Shown piece after piece: positions 42,558 to 51,430 of a DNA stretch of 64,000 bases. This DNA comes from Agrobacterium larrymoorei (GTDB lineage: Bacteria > Pseudomonadota > Alphaproteobacteria > Rhizobiales > Rhizobiaceae), in the NCBI RefSeq assembly GCF_005145045.1, contig NZ_CP039691.1, forward strand, positions 880,001 to 944,000, in the 5' to 3' direction. The position numbers were made by a program, and so were the translations under genes. How positions within the stretch are numbered: position 1 is the first letter of the stretch; every line of letters starts with the position of its first letter. Below the pieces are notes generated by a model. It was not told where the DNA came from, did no database searches, and worked only from the letters and a program-made list of their open reading frames with translations.

Positions 42558-42588
42558 GCCGTCATCCTCGGGCCCGACCCGAGGATCC
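42558..42588. repeat. REP-like palindrome, left flank of the GIY-YIG gene
   Basis: The unit begins GCCGTCATCCTCGGG and ends GACCCGAGGATCC, like 1811-1841. It is the inverted partner of 42911-42941. Confidence 0.85.
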
Positions 42589-42606
42589 ACGCCCCGCGCT
42601 GGACCA

Positions 42607-42891
42607 TCAACCGAATTCTTCATAAAGATCACGCCATTCCGGATTAAAATCCTCAATCAGCTTGATCTTCCAATCGCGATACCATCGTTTCAGCGACTTC
42701 TCGCGCGGAATGGCCGTTCCGATGCTCATGTGCTCTTCGTACCAGACGAGCCGCGTGCAGCCGTATCGGCTCGTGAAGCCCTTCGTCAGACCTTCACGAT
42801 GTTCGTAAATGCGCTGCTCAAGATTGGACGTCACGCCAATGTAGAGCGTTCCGCGCTTTTGGCTGGCTACGATGTAGACGTATCCGCTCAT
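42607..42891 (-). CDS. GIY-YIG nuclease family protein, inside the REP pair
   Basis: The 94-residue protein is a minimal GIY-YIG domain: the GIY strand at GYVYIVASQKRGTLYIGV (VYI ... YIG), the arginine motif LEQRIYEHREG and LVWYEEHMSIGTAIPREKSL. This is the URI/COG2827-type, single-domain nuclease. Such small proteins are multi-copy in some alphaproteobacteria and may be linked to repeats. The gene runs against the urt operon and is flanked by inverted REP units 18 bp beyond its stop and 19 bp before its start. It is intact and probably expressed from within the repeat. Confidence 0.85.
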   Translation of the reverse strand: MSGYVYIVASQKRGTLYIGVTSNLEQRIYEHREGLTKGFTSRYGCTRLVWYEEHMSIGTAIPREKSLKRWYRDWKIKLIEDFNPEWRDLYEEFG

Positions 42892-42910
42892 AAAAATTGG
42901 TCCCGGATAT

Positions 42911-42941
42911 GGATCCTCGGGTCAAGCCCGAGGATGACGGC
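42911..42941. repeat. REP-like palindrome, right flank of the GIY-YIG gene
   Basis: The unit begins GGATCCTCGGGTC and ends GAGGATGACGGC. It is the inverted mate of 42558-42588, so the nuclease gene occupies the spacer of a REPIN-like pair. Confidence 0.85.
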
Positions 42942-42975
42942 AGTGGGTGAATTCAATCTCGTGCCCCGTTCTCCA

Positions 42976-43005
42976 ACGTCATCCTCGGGCTTGACCCGAG
43001 GATCC
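42976..43005. repeat. REP-like palindrome, upstream of urtE
   Basis: The unit ACGTCATCCTCGGG ... GAGGATCC lies 44 bp before the urtE start, so its hairpin could affect urtE translation. Confidence 0.82.
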
Positions 43006-43048
43006 ACGCCACACTCTCGTACCACACGTCTTGCCACAAGGTAACACC

Positions 43049-43744
43049 ATGCTAAGCGTCGAAAACATCAACCTCCACTATGGCGCAGCGCAGGCGTTGC
43101 GGGGCATTTCGCTGAATGCTGAAATGGGCAAGATTACCTGCGTGCTGGGGCGCAACGGGGTGGGTAAAAGCTCGCTGTTGCGCGCCGTCACCGGCCAGCA
43201 TGCCATTAGCGGTGGAGCAATCAGTTTCGGCGGCGAGAGCCTGAATGGGCTGGCGCCCTATCAGCGGGTCAAGCGTGGCGTGGGGTATGTGCCGCAGGGG
43301 CGGGAGATATTTCCACTCTTGACGGTGCAGGAAAATCTGGAGAGTGGTTATGCGCCGCTGCCGCGCCGGGAGCGGTTTATTCCGGATGATATTTTCAGCC
43401 TGTTTCCTGTGTTGCAGACAATGCTGTCGCGGCGCGGCGGCGATCTCTCGGGTGGGCAGCAGCAGCAGCTGGCCATTGGTCGGGCACTGGTAACGCGCCC
43501 TAAAATTCTGGTGCTGGATGAGCCGACCGAAGGCATTCAGCCCTCGATCATCAAGGATATCGGGCGCGCGATCAAATATCTGCGGGATTCCACCGGTATG
43601 GCGATCCTGCTGGTCGAGCAGTATCTCGATTTCTGCCGGGAGCTTGCGGACTACGTCTACATCATGGACCGTGGCGAAGTGGTGCATGAAGGTGAGGCGC
43701 AGACGCTGGATACGCAGGAAGCGCGGCGTCATCTGACAGTATAA
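43049..43744 (+). CDS. urtE: Urea ABC transporter ATPase UrtE
   Basis: The 231-residue ATPase is the second nucleotide-binding subunit of the urea importer. Walker A GRNGVGKSSLL, signature LSGGQQQQLAIGRAL and Walker B ILVLDEPTEGIQ are intact, with FPLLTVQENLESGYAPLPRRE typical of UrtE. The ATG at 43049 is preferred (AAGG upstream); an in-frame TTG at 43031 is possible. Its separation from urtD by repeats and a nuclease gene suggests partially independent expression. Confidence 0.93.
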   Translation: MLSVENINLHYGAAQALRGISLNAEMGKITCVLGRNGVGKSSLLRAVTGQHAISGGAISFGGESLNGLAPYQRVKRGVGYVPQGREIFPLLTVQENLESGYAPLPRRERFIPDDIFSLFPVLQTMLSRRGGDLSGGQQQQLAIGRALVTRPKILVLDEPTEGIQPSIIKDIGRAIKYLRDSTGMAILLVEQYLDFCRELADYVYIMDRGEVVHEGEAQTLDTQEARRHLTV

Positions 43745-43987
43745 ATTTGGGCCTTTCGTTCACGGCCCGATAAAATCACTGTAACAAAGTGAATAGTCAT
43801 GCGCTCTCGCATGGCTTTCATGCGTAATTTTAGCATTTCATTGACGAGGAGGGTGTGTTATTGGCAGCGAAAATGCTGCTTGCGAGACACACCCATGAGG
43901 TCATCTGCACGCCGCATCCGTCGATCCCTTACATTCCACGAATTTTCCGGCATATTGCTGGAGAACTGTGCCAATAAAGGCGTGCCG

Positions 43988-45208
43988 ATGAATCTGACTG
44001 TTGCTGGCCGGACGTTCCGGTTTATTCGCTCCGCAAAAACAGTGTTTGCGAGCTTTGCCATTCTCACGAGCATGAGTGCCGCCGCATCTGCATCGATGTG
44101 CGGTCAGACAATCCAGCCGGGTCGGCATGAGTTTTCGCTCATGTCTCAAGGGTCTGAACGCGAAGGCGTCTATTTCGTTCCATCTTCTTATGATGGAAAA
44201 AAGCCGCTTCCGGTCATTTTTGATTTTCATGGCAGCAACAGCAACCCTAACGGCCAGCTGGACCGTAGCGGCTGGGACAAGGTTGCCGAGCGCGCGGGCG
44301 TGGTCGTCGTGGCGCTTCAGGGCAGCCTCGATGGTGAGCTGCCGGGTACTCATGCCTGGAACGTTCCGGGCGTCACCACCCGCAAAGGCGGGCTGGACGA
44401 GCTTTCCTTCATTCGCGATGCCGTCAGCATGGTGAAGTCCAAATTCTGCGTCGATGAAGAGCGTTTCTATGGCTCCGGTTATTCCGGCGGCGGGCGCATG
44501 CTTTCGCAGTATCTTTGCAGCGGCAGCAACGACTTTGCGGCGGCGGGCTTCGTAGCCTCCCTTCGCGCGGGATATCCTGTCGAAACCGAAGGCAAGTGGG
44601 GACCGGACGCCAAATCCTGCGCACCGGCAAAGCCGATGTCAATCGTTGCTTTTGCGGGCACCAAGGATCCGGCCAACCCCTATCAGGGCGGCGGCAAGGC
44701 CTATTGGCAATATGGCGGCGAGACGGCGCTGAAGCGCTGGGCGGAGATGGATGGCTGCAAAGGTTCGGTCAAGAGCAAGTCTGCCGGAAACTTCACCTTC
44801 AATTCCTATGACGTGTGCAAGAGCGGCGCGCGCATCCATTCCTATGTCATCGATGCCTGGGACCATGCCTGGCCGCGCGCGACCATGAAGTCCGAAGTGA
44901 TTGCCGCTTCCGCCGTTTTGACGCGCAAGCCCGGCAGCGATGCAACGCCGAAGGCGCAGCCTGCGGTGGATCGTAAAACTTCGTCTTCCGATACCGTGCA
45001 ACAGGTTGATGCGGCTGAAAGAATGTGGGATTTCTTCCAGAATACGGAAGGGCAGATGGTTGTCGACGCAACGGCGAAGACGGATTGCTCTGTGAAAGCG
45101 GTTTCCGCTTCCGCATCCGCGAAAGCTTCGGAGACGACGTGCAGCCAGACCTTGAAAGCCTCAGCCAACCCCGCCCGCAGCGCGCCCGTGGCAGAGGACG
45201 CATTGTAA
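43988..45208 (+). CDS. Secreted alpha/beta-hydrolase (polyhydroxybutyrate depolymerase/LpqC-like esterase)
   Basis: The protein is about 406 residues from the ATG at 43988, with a long signal peptide ([22 protein letters not shown]). The catalytic domain has [13 protein letters not shown] (oxyanion region), the nucleophile in [11 protein letters not shown], Asp in [11 protein letters not shown] and His in WDHAWP, in the order of PHB-depolymerase/feruloyl-esterase-like hydrolases. A Ser/Ala-rich tail of about 75 residues follows. It lies directly upstream of ureD and its last 70 bp overlap the preferred ureD start, suggesting cotranscription. The substrate is unknown. Confidence 0.8.
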   Translation: MNLTVAGRTFRFIRSAKTVFASFAILTSMSAAASASMCGQTIQPGRHEFSLMSQGSEREGVYFVPSSYDGKKPLPVIFDFHGSNSNPNGQLDRSGWDKVAERAGVVVVALQGSLDGELPGTHAWNVPGVTTRKGGLDELSFIRDAVSMVKSKFCVDEERFYGSGYSGGGRMLSQYLCSGSNDFAAAGFVASLRAGYPVETEGKWGPDAKSCAPAKPMSIVAFAGTKDPANPYQGGGKAYWQYGGETALKRWAEMDGCKGSVKSKSAGNFTFNSYDVCKSGARIHSYVIDAWDHAWPRATMKSEVIAASAVLTRKPGSDATPKAQPAVDRKTSSSDTVQQVDAAERMWDFFQNTEGQMVVDATAKTDCSVKAVSASASAKASETTCSQTLKASANPARSAPVAEDAL

Positions 45209-45966
45209 CCAAAGAGCTGAACGGGCGCAGCCGTCTGGACGAATTGTTTCAGGAGGGCTGCGCCAAGATCAGGCTTCCTGAAACCTTTTCCAATGAAATG
45301 GAAGCCATTCTCATCAATTCCTCCGGCGGCCTGACCGGCGGGGATGAGGTGGAATGGCAAGCCGTTGCCGCGGCCAATACCAGCCTCGTTGTGACCACGC
45401 AGGCCTGTGAAAAGGTCTATAAGGCGTCCGCAGGCACGGCTGCCGTCACCGTTCGCGTTACCGCCCAGGAAAATGCCCGGCTCCACTGGCTGCCGCAGGA
45501 AACCATTCTTTTCGACCGCGCCTCGCTGACCCGCAGGCTGGAAGCAGATCTCCACGCAACATCCGAATTTCTTGCCGTCGAAGCCGTTCTGCTCGGTCGT
45601 CAGGCCATGGGCGAAGCGATGGAGGAGGGACTGTTTCGCGACCGCTGGCGCATTCGCCACGGCGGCAAGCTCATCCATGCGGAAGAGCTTTTTCTCGATG
45701 GGCGGATTGCCGATCTTACGCGACACTCCTCCGTTCTGAATGGGCGGGTCGCCTTCGCCACGCTTCTCTATATCGGCCCGCTGGCCGAGGCTCTGCTGCC
45801 TAAAATTAGGGCTATTGCCGGAGAAAGCGGCGGGGCCAGCGAGTGGCAGGGAAAGCTCGTCATCCGCCTTTCCGCCGCAGACGGATTCTCTCTTAGAAAA
45901 ATGCTTTTTCCGATCATTTCGCTCTTGCGAAACGGTGCGTCTGTGCCGAAAGTCTGGAATCTGTAA
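45139..45966 (+). CDS. ureD: Urease accessory protein UreD
   Basis: The 275-residue accessory protein helps load nickel into urease together with UreF and UreG. Typical sequence: [48 protein letters not shown] and [23 protein letters not shown] start at 45139 is preferred to the ATG at 45025: GGAG precedes it, the length then matches the family, and the extra N-terminal residues are non-conserved and lie inside the esterase gene. This makes a 70-bp overlap with the esterase gene. Confidence 0.88.
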   Translation: MQPDLESLSQPRPQRARGRGRIVTKELNGRSRLDELFQEGCAKIRLPETFSNEMEAILINSSGGLTGGDEVEWQAVAAANTSLVVTTQACEKVYKASAGTAAVTVRVTAQENARLHWLPQETILFDRASLTRRLEADLHATSEFLAVEAVLLGRQAMGEAMEEGLFRDRWRIRHGGKLIHAEELFLDGRIADLTRHSSVLNGRVAFATLLYIGPLAEALLPKIRAIAGESGGASEWQGKLVIRLSAADGFSLRKMLFPIISLLRNGASVPKVWNL

Positions 45967-46076
45967 CGCGGGCGCTGGGGTGGCAAGCCATCTGGCGCGC
46001 GCGTCGATTCAACAGTTTAGAGCGTGATGCGTAGCCGTGCTGACGGGTGTGTATTGGCTCTGGAAATGGGACGACG

Positions 46077-46379
46077 ATGAACCTCACCCCCAGGGAAAAA
46101 GACAAGCTGCTGATCTCCATGGCCGCCATGGTGGCCCGCAGGCGGCTGGAACGCGGCGTGAAGCTCAACTATCCCGAAGCTATCGCCCTCATCACCGATT
46201 TCGTGGTGGAAGGCGCGCGCGACGGTCGCGCGGTGGCCGAGCTGATGGAGGCCGGAGCGCATGTCATCACCCGCGATCAGGTCATGGAAGGTATAGCCGA
46301 GATGATCCATGACGTTCAGGTCGAAGCGACGTTTCCGGATGGTACGAAGCTTGTGACCGTTCACGAGCCAATCCGTTAA
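46077..46379 (+). CDS. ureA: Urease gamma subunit UreA
   Basis: The 100-residue gamma subunit is complete: [40 protein letters not shown] and [20 protein letters not shown]. Length and sequence match the small subunit of three-subunit bacterial ureases. The start at 46077 removes the non-conserved in-frame leader from 46047. It is followed by a DUF1272 gene rather than directly by ureB. Confidence 0.96.
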   Translation: MNLTPREKDKLLISMAAMVARRRLERGVKLNYPEAIALITDFVVEGARDGRAVAELMEAGAHVITRDQVMEGIAEMIHDVQVEATFPDGTKLVTVHEPIR

Positions 46380-46390
46380 GGAGCATTGCC

Positions 46391-46645
46391 ATGGCGCTCG
46401 AACTTCGCCCCAATTGCGAATGCTGCGACCAAGATCTGCCACCGGAAAGCCCTGATGCTATGATGTGTTCCTTCGAATGCACATTCTGCGTGGACTGCGC
46501 CACAACGACACTTGGCGGCGCATGCCCGAACTGTAAGGGTGAGCTGGTGCGGCGGCCCGTGCGCCCGGCGGCGGCTCTGCTCAACAACCCTGCCTCCACC
46601 CGGCGTGTGCTGAAGGCGGAAGGCTGCGTCAGTAACGCCGCTTGA
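46391..46645 (+). CDS. DUF1272 zinc-ribbon-like protein
   Basis: The 84-residue protein has CECC near the N-terminus (LRPNCECCDQDLPPESPDAM), then SFECTFCVDC and GACPNCKGELVRRPVRP, giving eight cysteines that could bind two zinc ions. This is the DUF1272 pattern. It lies between ureA and ureB, an arrangement I recall from rhizobial urease operons, but its role in urease maturation is not established. Confidence 0.85.
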   Translation: MALELRPNCECCDQDLPPESPDAMMCSFECTFCVDCATTTLGGACPNCKGELVRRPVRPAAALLNNPASTRRVLKAEGCVSNAA

Positions 46646-46666
46646 TAAAGATAAAGGGGAACGCTC

Positions 46667-46972
46667 ATGATACCAGGTGAGATCATTGCCGCAGAGGGCA
46701 CGCTGGAGCTCAATGCAGGACAGCCAACCGTGACGATCGAGGTTGCCAATTCCGGTGACCGGCCCGTGCAGGTCGGTAGCCATTACCACTTTTATGAGAC
46801 CAATGCGGGCCTGCTTTTCGAGCGGGAAAAGGCGCGCGGCATGCGGCTGGATATTCCGGCTGGGACCGCGGTGCGTTTCGAGCCGGGGCAAAAGCGCGAG
46901 GTAACGCTGGTGCCACTTTCCGGCAAGCGTGAAGTCTATGGTTTTCGTCAGATGGTCATGGGGAGGCTTTGA
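46667..46972 (+). CDS. ureB: Urease beta subunit UreB
   Basis: The 101-residue beta subunit has [39 protein letters not shown] and [20 protein letters not shown], the near-invariant UreB core. It follows the DUF1272 gene by 21 bp, and the ATG of the next gene overlaps the region just after its stop. Confidence 0.96.
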   Translation: MIPGEIIAAEGTLELNAGQPTVTIEVANSGDRPVQVGSHYHFYETNAGLLFEREKARGMRLDIPAGTAVRFEPGQKREVTLVPLSGKREVYGFRQMVMGRL

Positions 46973-46973
46973 A

Positions 46974-47330
46974 ATGGCTGTGGAACATTATCATGGCGGC
47001 TGCCAGTGCGGCGCCGTAAGCTTCGAGGTGGATGTCGATCTTGAACACACGGTAACCTGCAATTGCTCTCGCTGCAAAAGGCTGGGCTCGGTCCTGAGCT
47101 TTACGCCGCGCGATCAGTTCAAGCTGCTTTCCGGCGAAGAGCATCTGAAGGAATATCTCTTCAACAAAAAGCAGATTCATCATCTCTTCTGTAGCGATTG
47201 CGGCATCGAGAGCTTTGCCTATGGCGAAGCGCCCGATGGCAAGAAGATGGTGGCGGTAAACGCCAATTGCCTCGATGGTGTCGATCCGCGTGCGTTGAAG
47301 CCACATCATCATGATGGTGCGGCAGCATGA
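46974..47330 (+). CDS. GFA-domain zinc protein in the urease operon
   Basis: The 118-residue protein shows the GFA fold zinc ligands GGCQCGAVSFEV, CNCSRCKRLG and FCSDCGIESF. It starts two bases after the ureB stop, with a GGGAGG ribosome-binding site inside the end of ureB, so it is coupled to the urease genes. Its enzymatic role is unknown. A second GFA gene lies at 20414. Confidence 0.85.
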   Translation: MAVEHYHGGCQCGAVSFEVDVDLEHTVTCNCSRCKRLGSVLSFTPRDQFKLLSGEEHLKEYLFNKKQIHHLFCSDCGIESFAYGEAPDGKKMVAVNANCLDGVDPRALKPHHHDGAAA

Positions 47331-47743
47331 GCCGCATGGTTCGATTGGCTTCCGCCTTGCTATTGCTAACTGGCTTTTTCGCGATGGCGAATGTTCGTGC
47401 CGAGGATGCGCCTGACTGCTCCAACCCGCAGACGCAATTCGATCTGAACCAGTGCGCGGGTGTCGATTATGACAAGGCTGACAAGGAGTTGAATGCAGAG
47501 TACCAGAAGCTGCGCAAACTGTTGGCTGACCGGGACAAGGACGCGGACGAGAACACCAAGGGTGCTGTCGAAGCGTTGGTTGCCGCGCAGCGTGCTTGGG
47601 TCGCCTTTCGTGATGCAAATTGCAAACTGTCAGGTTTTCAGGCGCGTGGCGGGTCGATGGAGCCGATGATCGTCGCTTCGTGCCTCGCGGACATGACTCG
47701 TGAGCAAACGGAAGAGTTGAAGTCACTCTCGGAGCGGTTCTGA
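47327..47743 (+). CDS. Secreted LprI/DUF1311-family protein
   Basis: The 138-residue protein has a signal peptide (SALLLLTGFFAMANVRA, ending near residue 25) and the LprI core: CSNPQTQFDLNQCAG, LNAEYQKLRKLLADRDKD, AQRAWVAFRDANCKL and an MIVASCLADMTREQTEELK end. LprI-family proteins include lysozyme inhibitors, but many have unknown roles. The ATG overlaps the GFA stop (ATGA), so it is cotranscribed with the urease genes. Confidence 0.83.
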   Translation: MSRMVRLASALLLLTGFFAMANVRAEDAPDCSNPQTQFDLNQCAGVDYDKADKELNAEYQKLRKLLADRDKDADENTKGAVEALVAAQRAWVAFRDANCKLSGFQARGGSMEPMIVASCLADMTREQTEELKSLSERF

Positions 47744-47855
47744 CCGTTATTCCAGCGGCTTCTTGGGCTGCGACATGAAACAAGATGCTGAGGCGCGCGC
47801 TCGCCTCGCTTACACCCACATAGCCTTCTCCGCTTTTCAGGGAGCCTGATAGCCC

Positions 47856-49565
47856 ATGCCTTACAAGATTTCCCGCGCTGCCTATGCCAGCATGTTCGGC
47901 CCGACAGTTGGCGACAAGGTGCGCCTTGCGGATACGGAACTGTTCATCGAAATCGAGAAGGATTTCACCACTTATGGCGAAGAGGTAAAGTTCGGCGGCG
48001 GCAAGGTCATTCGCGATGGCATGGGGCAGAGCCAGGCGACACGGGCTGAAGGTGCGGTCGATACCGTCATCACCAATGTCGTGATTGTCGATCACTCGGG
48101 CATATACAAGGCGGATGTCGGCTTGAAGGATGGGCGCATCCACGCCATCGGCAAGGCTGGCAACCCGGATACGCAGCCGGGCGTCACCATCATCGTCGGT
48201 CCTTCCACGGAAGCGATTGCCGGTGAGGGCAAGATTCTCACCGCTGGCGGCATGGACGCGCATATCCACTTCATCTGCCCCCAGCAGATCGAGGAAGCGC
48301 TGATGAGCGGCGTCACCTGCATGCTGGGCGGCGGTTCCGGCCCTGCGCATGGCACGCTGGCAACGACCTGCACCGGTGCATGGCATATCGAGCGCATGAT
48401 CGAAAGCTTCGATGCGTTCCCGATGAACCTTGCGCTGGCAGGCAAAGGCAACGCCTCCCTGCCAAAGCCGCTGGAAGAAATGATCCTTGCAGGCGCTTCA
48501 TCGCTGAAGCTGCATGAAGACTGGGGCACCACGCCTGCCGCCATCGACAATTGCCTGACGGTTGCCGACCAGTTCGATGTGCAGGTGATGATCCACACGG
48601 ATACGCTGAACGAAAGCGGCTTCGTGGAAGATACGGTTGCGGCCATCAATGGCCGCACGATCCACGCCTTCCATACGGAGGGCGCGGGCGGCGGCCACGC
48701 GCCGGATATCATCAAGGTCTGCGGCAACCCCAATGTCATTCCGTCCTCCACCAACCCGACGCGGCCTTACACCGTCAATACGCTGGCGGAGCATCTGGAC
48801 ATGCTGATGGTCTGCCATCACCTGTCGCCATCGATCCCTGAAGATATCGCCTTTGCCGAAAGCCGCATTCGCAAAGAAACCATCGCGGCGGAAGATATTC
48901 TCCACGATATCGGTGCCTTCTCGATCATCTCTTCGGACAGTCAGGCCATGGGCCGTGTCGGTGAAGTCGCTATCCGCACCTGGCAGACGGCAGACAAGAT
49001 GAAGCGCCAGCGCGGTCGCCTGAAGAATGAGAAAGGTGAGAACGACAATTTTCGCGTTCGCCGCTACATCGCGAAATATACGATCAACCCTGCCATCGCC
49101 CATGGCGTCAGCCACGAGATCGGCTCCGTCGAAGTCGGCAAGCGTGCGGACCTCGTATTGTGGAACCCTGCCTTCTTCGGCGTGAAGCCGGAAATGGTGC
49201 TGCTGGGTGGCTCGATTGCAGCGGCCCCGATGGGTGATCCGAATGCGTCTATTCCCACGCCGCAGCCGATGCATTATCGCCCGATGTTCGCCGCCTATGG
49301 CAAGCTGGGCACCAACTCGTCGGTGACCTTCGTTTCGCAGGCATCGCTGGATGGCGGGCTGGCGCAGCGCCTCGGCGTGGCGAAGAAGCTGGTTGCGGTC
49401 AAGAACGTCCGCGGCGGCATCTCCAAGGCGTCGATGATCCACAACACGCTGACACCGCATATCGAAGTGGACCCCGAGACTTACGAGGTTCGCGCCGATG
49501 GCGAGTTGCTGACCTGCGAGCCCGCGACGGTGCTGCCGATGGCGCAGCGTTATTTTCTTTTTTAA
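47856..49565 (+). CDS. ureC: Urease alpha subunit UreC
   Basis: The 569-residue catalytic subunit is complete. Nickel ligands and catalytic residues are all present by position: His136 and His138 (DAHIHF), Lys218 (carbamylated, in [10 protein letters not shown]), His247, His273, Cys320 and His321 ([11 protein letters not shown], flap), and Asp361 ([10 protein letters not shown]). It would hydrolyse urea to ammonia and carbamate. It follows the LprI gene by 112 bp and begins after a GGGAGCC ribosome-binding site. Confidence 0.98.
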   Translation: MPYKISRAAYASMFGPTVGDKVRLADTELFIEIEKDFTTYGEEVKFGGGKVIRDGMGQSQATRAEGAVDTVITNVVIVDHSGIYKADVGLKDGRIHAIGKAGNPDTQPGVTIIVGPSTEAIAGEGKILTAGGMDAHIHFICPQQIEEALMSGVTCMLGGGSGPAHGTLATTCTGAWHIERMIESFDAFPMNLALAGKGNASLPKPLEEMILAGASSLKLHEDWGTTPAAIDNCLTVADQFDVQVMIHTDTLNESGFVEDTVAAINGRTIHAFHTEGAGGGHAPDIIKVCGNPNVIPSSTNPTRPYTVNTLAEHLDMLMVCHHLSPSIPEDIAFAESRIRKETIAAEDILHDIGAFSIISSDSQAMGRVGEVAIRTWQTADKMKRQRGRLKNEKGENDNFRVRRYIAKYTINPAIAHGVSHEIGSVEVGKRADLVLWNPAFFGVKPEMVLLGGSIAAAPMGDPNASIPTPQPMHYRPMFAAYGKLGTNSSVTFVSQASLDGGLAQRLGVAKKLVAVKNVRGGISKASMIHNTLTPHIEVDPETYEVRADGELLTCEPATVLPMAQRYFLF

Positions 49566-49712
49566 GAGCGCGTTATCTCCTCATTTCAGCTGTGCATGAA
49601 AATGTCGCAGGGGTCATTTTTTGCTGCACTGCAAACTGTTTTGGGCTATCCCCGATGCAGTTTCAGGGCGCATCGATCCCAAGCTTTCGCGCCGCCAACA
49701 CAGGAGAAAATC

Positions 49713-50249
49713 ATGCTCGGCAAAAAGGTACCCGCCGTTACTTTCCGCACGCGCGTTCGCGACGAGGCCGTCGGTGGCCCGAACCCCTATCGCTGGCAGG
49801 ACATGACCTCGGACGATTATTTCAAGGGCAAGAAGGTCGTGCTGTTTTCGCTGCCGGGCGCTTTCACGCCAACCTGCTCCACCTTCCAGCTTCCCGATTT
49901 CGAAAAGCTAGCGCCGGAATTCCGCGCCCTCGGTGTCGATGAAATCTACTGCCTCTCGGTCAACGATGCCTTCGTAATGAATGCCTGGGCCAAGGGCCAG
50001 AACCTTGAAAACGTGAAGGTTATTCCCGATGGTTCGGGCGAGTTCACCCGCAAGATGGGCATGCTGGTTGCCAAGGACAATCTCGGCTTCGGCATGCGTT
50101 CCTGGCGTTATGCCGCCGTCATCAATGATGGCGTTGTGGAGCAGTGGTTCGAGGAAGAAGGTTATTCCGACAATTGCGAGAGCGACCCTTATGGCGTCTC
50201 CGCTCCGCAGTACATTCTCGAGCAGCTGAAAGAAAAACAGGCCGCCTGA
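49713..50249 (+). CDS. Peroxiredoxin (Prx5-like)
   Basis: The 178-residue thiol peroxidase has the peroxidatic cysteine in FSLPGAFTPTCSTFQLPDFE (TPTCS) and the arginine-containing KLGMLV-like and LGFGMRSWRYAAV segments of the Prx5/AhpE-like class. It reduces peroxides using thioredoxin or glutaredoxin. The start at 49713 follows CAGGAG. It sits between ureC and the diguanylate cyclase gene with its own terminator, so it may be a separate unit. A resolving cysteine may be C167 in DNCES. Confidence 0.9.
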   Translation: MLGKKVPAVTFRTRVRDEAVGGPNPYRWQDMTSDDYFKGKKVVLFSLPGAFTPTCSTFQLPDFEKLAPEFRALGVDEIYCLSVNDAFVMNAWAKGQNLENVKVIPDGSGEFTRKMGMLVAKDNLGFGMRSWRYAAVINDGVVEQWFEEEGYSDNCESDPYGVSAPQYILEQLKEKQAA

Positions 50250-50270
50250 TTTTCCTGACAATGCATTTCG

Positions 50271-50300
50271 AAAACGGGGCCGCTGCGCCCCGTTTTTTAT
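50271..50300 (+). terminator. Terminator after the peroxiredoxin gene
   Basis: AAAACGGGGC / GCCCCGTTTT stem with a GCTG-type loop, then TTTATTG, 21 bp after the stop. The following 190 bp to 50496 are AT-rich with no gene and presumably hold the next promoter. Confidence 0.86.
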
Positions 50301-50496
50301 TGCCTGCTTAAATGGTTTAGGGTGCACTGCGGTATTCAACCAAAGTATATTTTCGTATTATCTACAGTAGAAGAATTGTTGATTTCCTACGATGCAAGGT
50401 AATTTCGCAGAAAGTAATTAAATTTTTAATTGTTGCATTTACCTCTATCCAACCTCTGATAATTATCGATTGTTACTGTTGAGGATGGGAGATGTG

Positions 50497-51330
50497 ATGG
50501 CCGATCGTTTCAGGAAGTTTATCTCACTCGAAATGAGTTTGAGCGATCCCAGCAAAGGTCAGACGCTGCGCACCTTTGCAGCGAAAATGGTCTTCATCTC
50601 CATATCGCTCTCCATTCTGGTCAGCTTCGCCGTGATCTCAGTCGGAGATTTCGTCAGGGTGCTTCCCGTTCCCCTGTGGGAGGCGATTTCCTATAGCGTG
50701 CTGATGGCCTGGATCGTGGGCGGCTCCGTTGCAGGCGTGCTTTGCATGGTGCTGGGCAACGCCATTCGTCAATTGCGTGAATCGCATGCCGAGTTCGAGC
50801 GGCTCAGCAGAACCGACACACTGTCGGGCCTTGCCAACCGGCGCGCCTTCAATCAGTCCTTCGATGAGGTGCAGGATGATGCATCTCTGGCGATTTTCGA
50901 TCTCGACCGCTTCAAGTCCATCAACGATAATTTCGGGCATCCGGCGGGGGATCTCGTCATCAAGCGCGCGGCTACCGCAATTGCCGATGTGTTTGGAGAG
51001 TTTCACTGCGTGGCGCGGCTGGGCGGTGAGGAATTTGCCGTCATCGTGCGTGGTGGCCGCCGCCGGGATCGCGTCGCGCTGATCGAGATGGCGCGTATTC
51101 GCGTGGCCTGCCTCACCGTGGCTTTCGAGGGCAGGCAGGTGCAGACCACCGTCTCCGTCGGCGTGGCCGATATTGCTCCGGACAGGTCCAAGCACGATAC
51201 ATTTGCCGCCGCCGACAAGGCGCTTTACATGGCGAAGGCGTCCGGTCGCAACCGCGTCTGCCATGAGGAAGACCTGCCTCTTTCCCAAGCCTTCGAGGAG
51301 CTGAAGGCCGCACTTCTCGTCGCATCCTGA
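50497..51330 (+). CDS. Diguanylate cyclase (GGDEF)
   Basis: The 277-residue protein has two transmembrane segments (about 35-60, MVFISISLSILVSFAVIS, and 70-95, ISYSVLMAWIVGGSVAGVLCMV) and a C-terminal GGDEF domain: RTDTLSGLANRRAF, FDLDRFKSINDNFGHPAGD, the GGEEF active site (LGGEEFAVIV) and SVGVADIAPDRSKHDTF. It should synthesise cyclic di-GMP. No I-site motif RxxD is clear upstream of GGEEF. The start at 50497 follows GGGAG; an upstream ATG at 50485 is possible. It lies between the ureC and ureE parts of the cluster. Confidence 0.88.
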   Translation: MADRFRKFISLEMSLSDPSKGQTLRTFAAKMVFISISLSILVSFAVISVGDFVRVLPVPLWEAISYSVLMAWIVGGSVAGVLCMVLGNAIRQLRESHAEFERLSRTDTLSGLANRRAFNQSFDEVQDDASLAIFDLDRFKSINDNFGHPAGDLVIKRAATAIADVFGEFHCVARLGGEEFAVIVRGGRRRDRVALIEMARIRVACLTVAFEGRQVQTTVSVGVADIAPDRSKHDTFAAADKALYMAKASGRNRVCHEEDLPLSQAFEELKAALLVAS

Positions 51331-51430
51331 CGCCGCGTTTATTCTTGCCGCGCACCATCATCTCCGGCTTGCAATCGCGCTCCGCATCCTTCAGGAATCG
51401 GAGCTGAGATTCATTTGATCGGAAAACATC

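Noticed and set aside
46956..48386. 476-codon antisense frame over GFA, LprI and ureC
   Set aside because: It spans several conserved genes on the other strand and has no domain signal.
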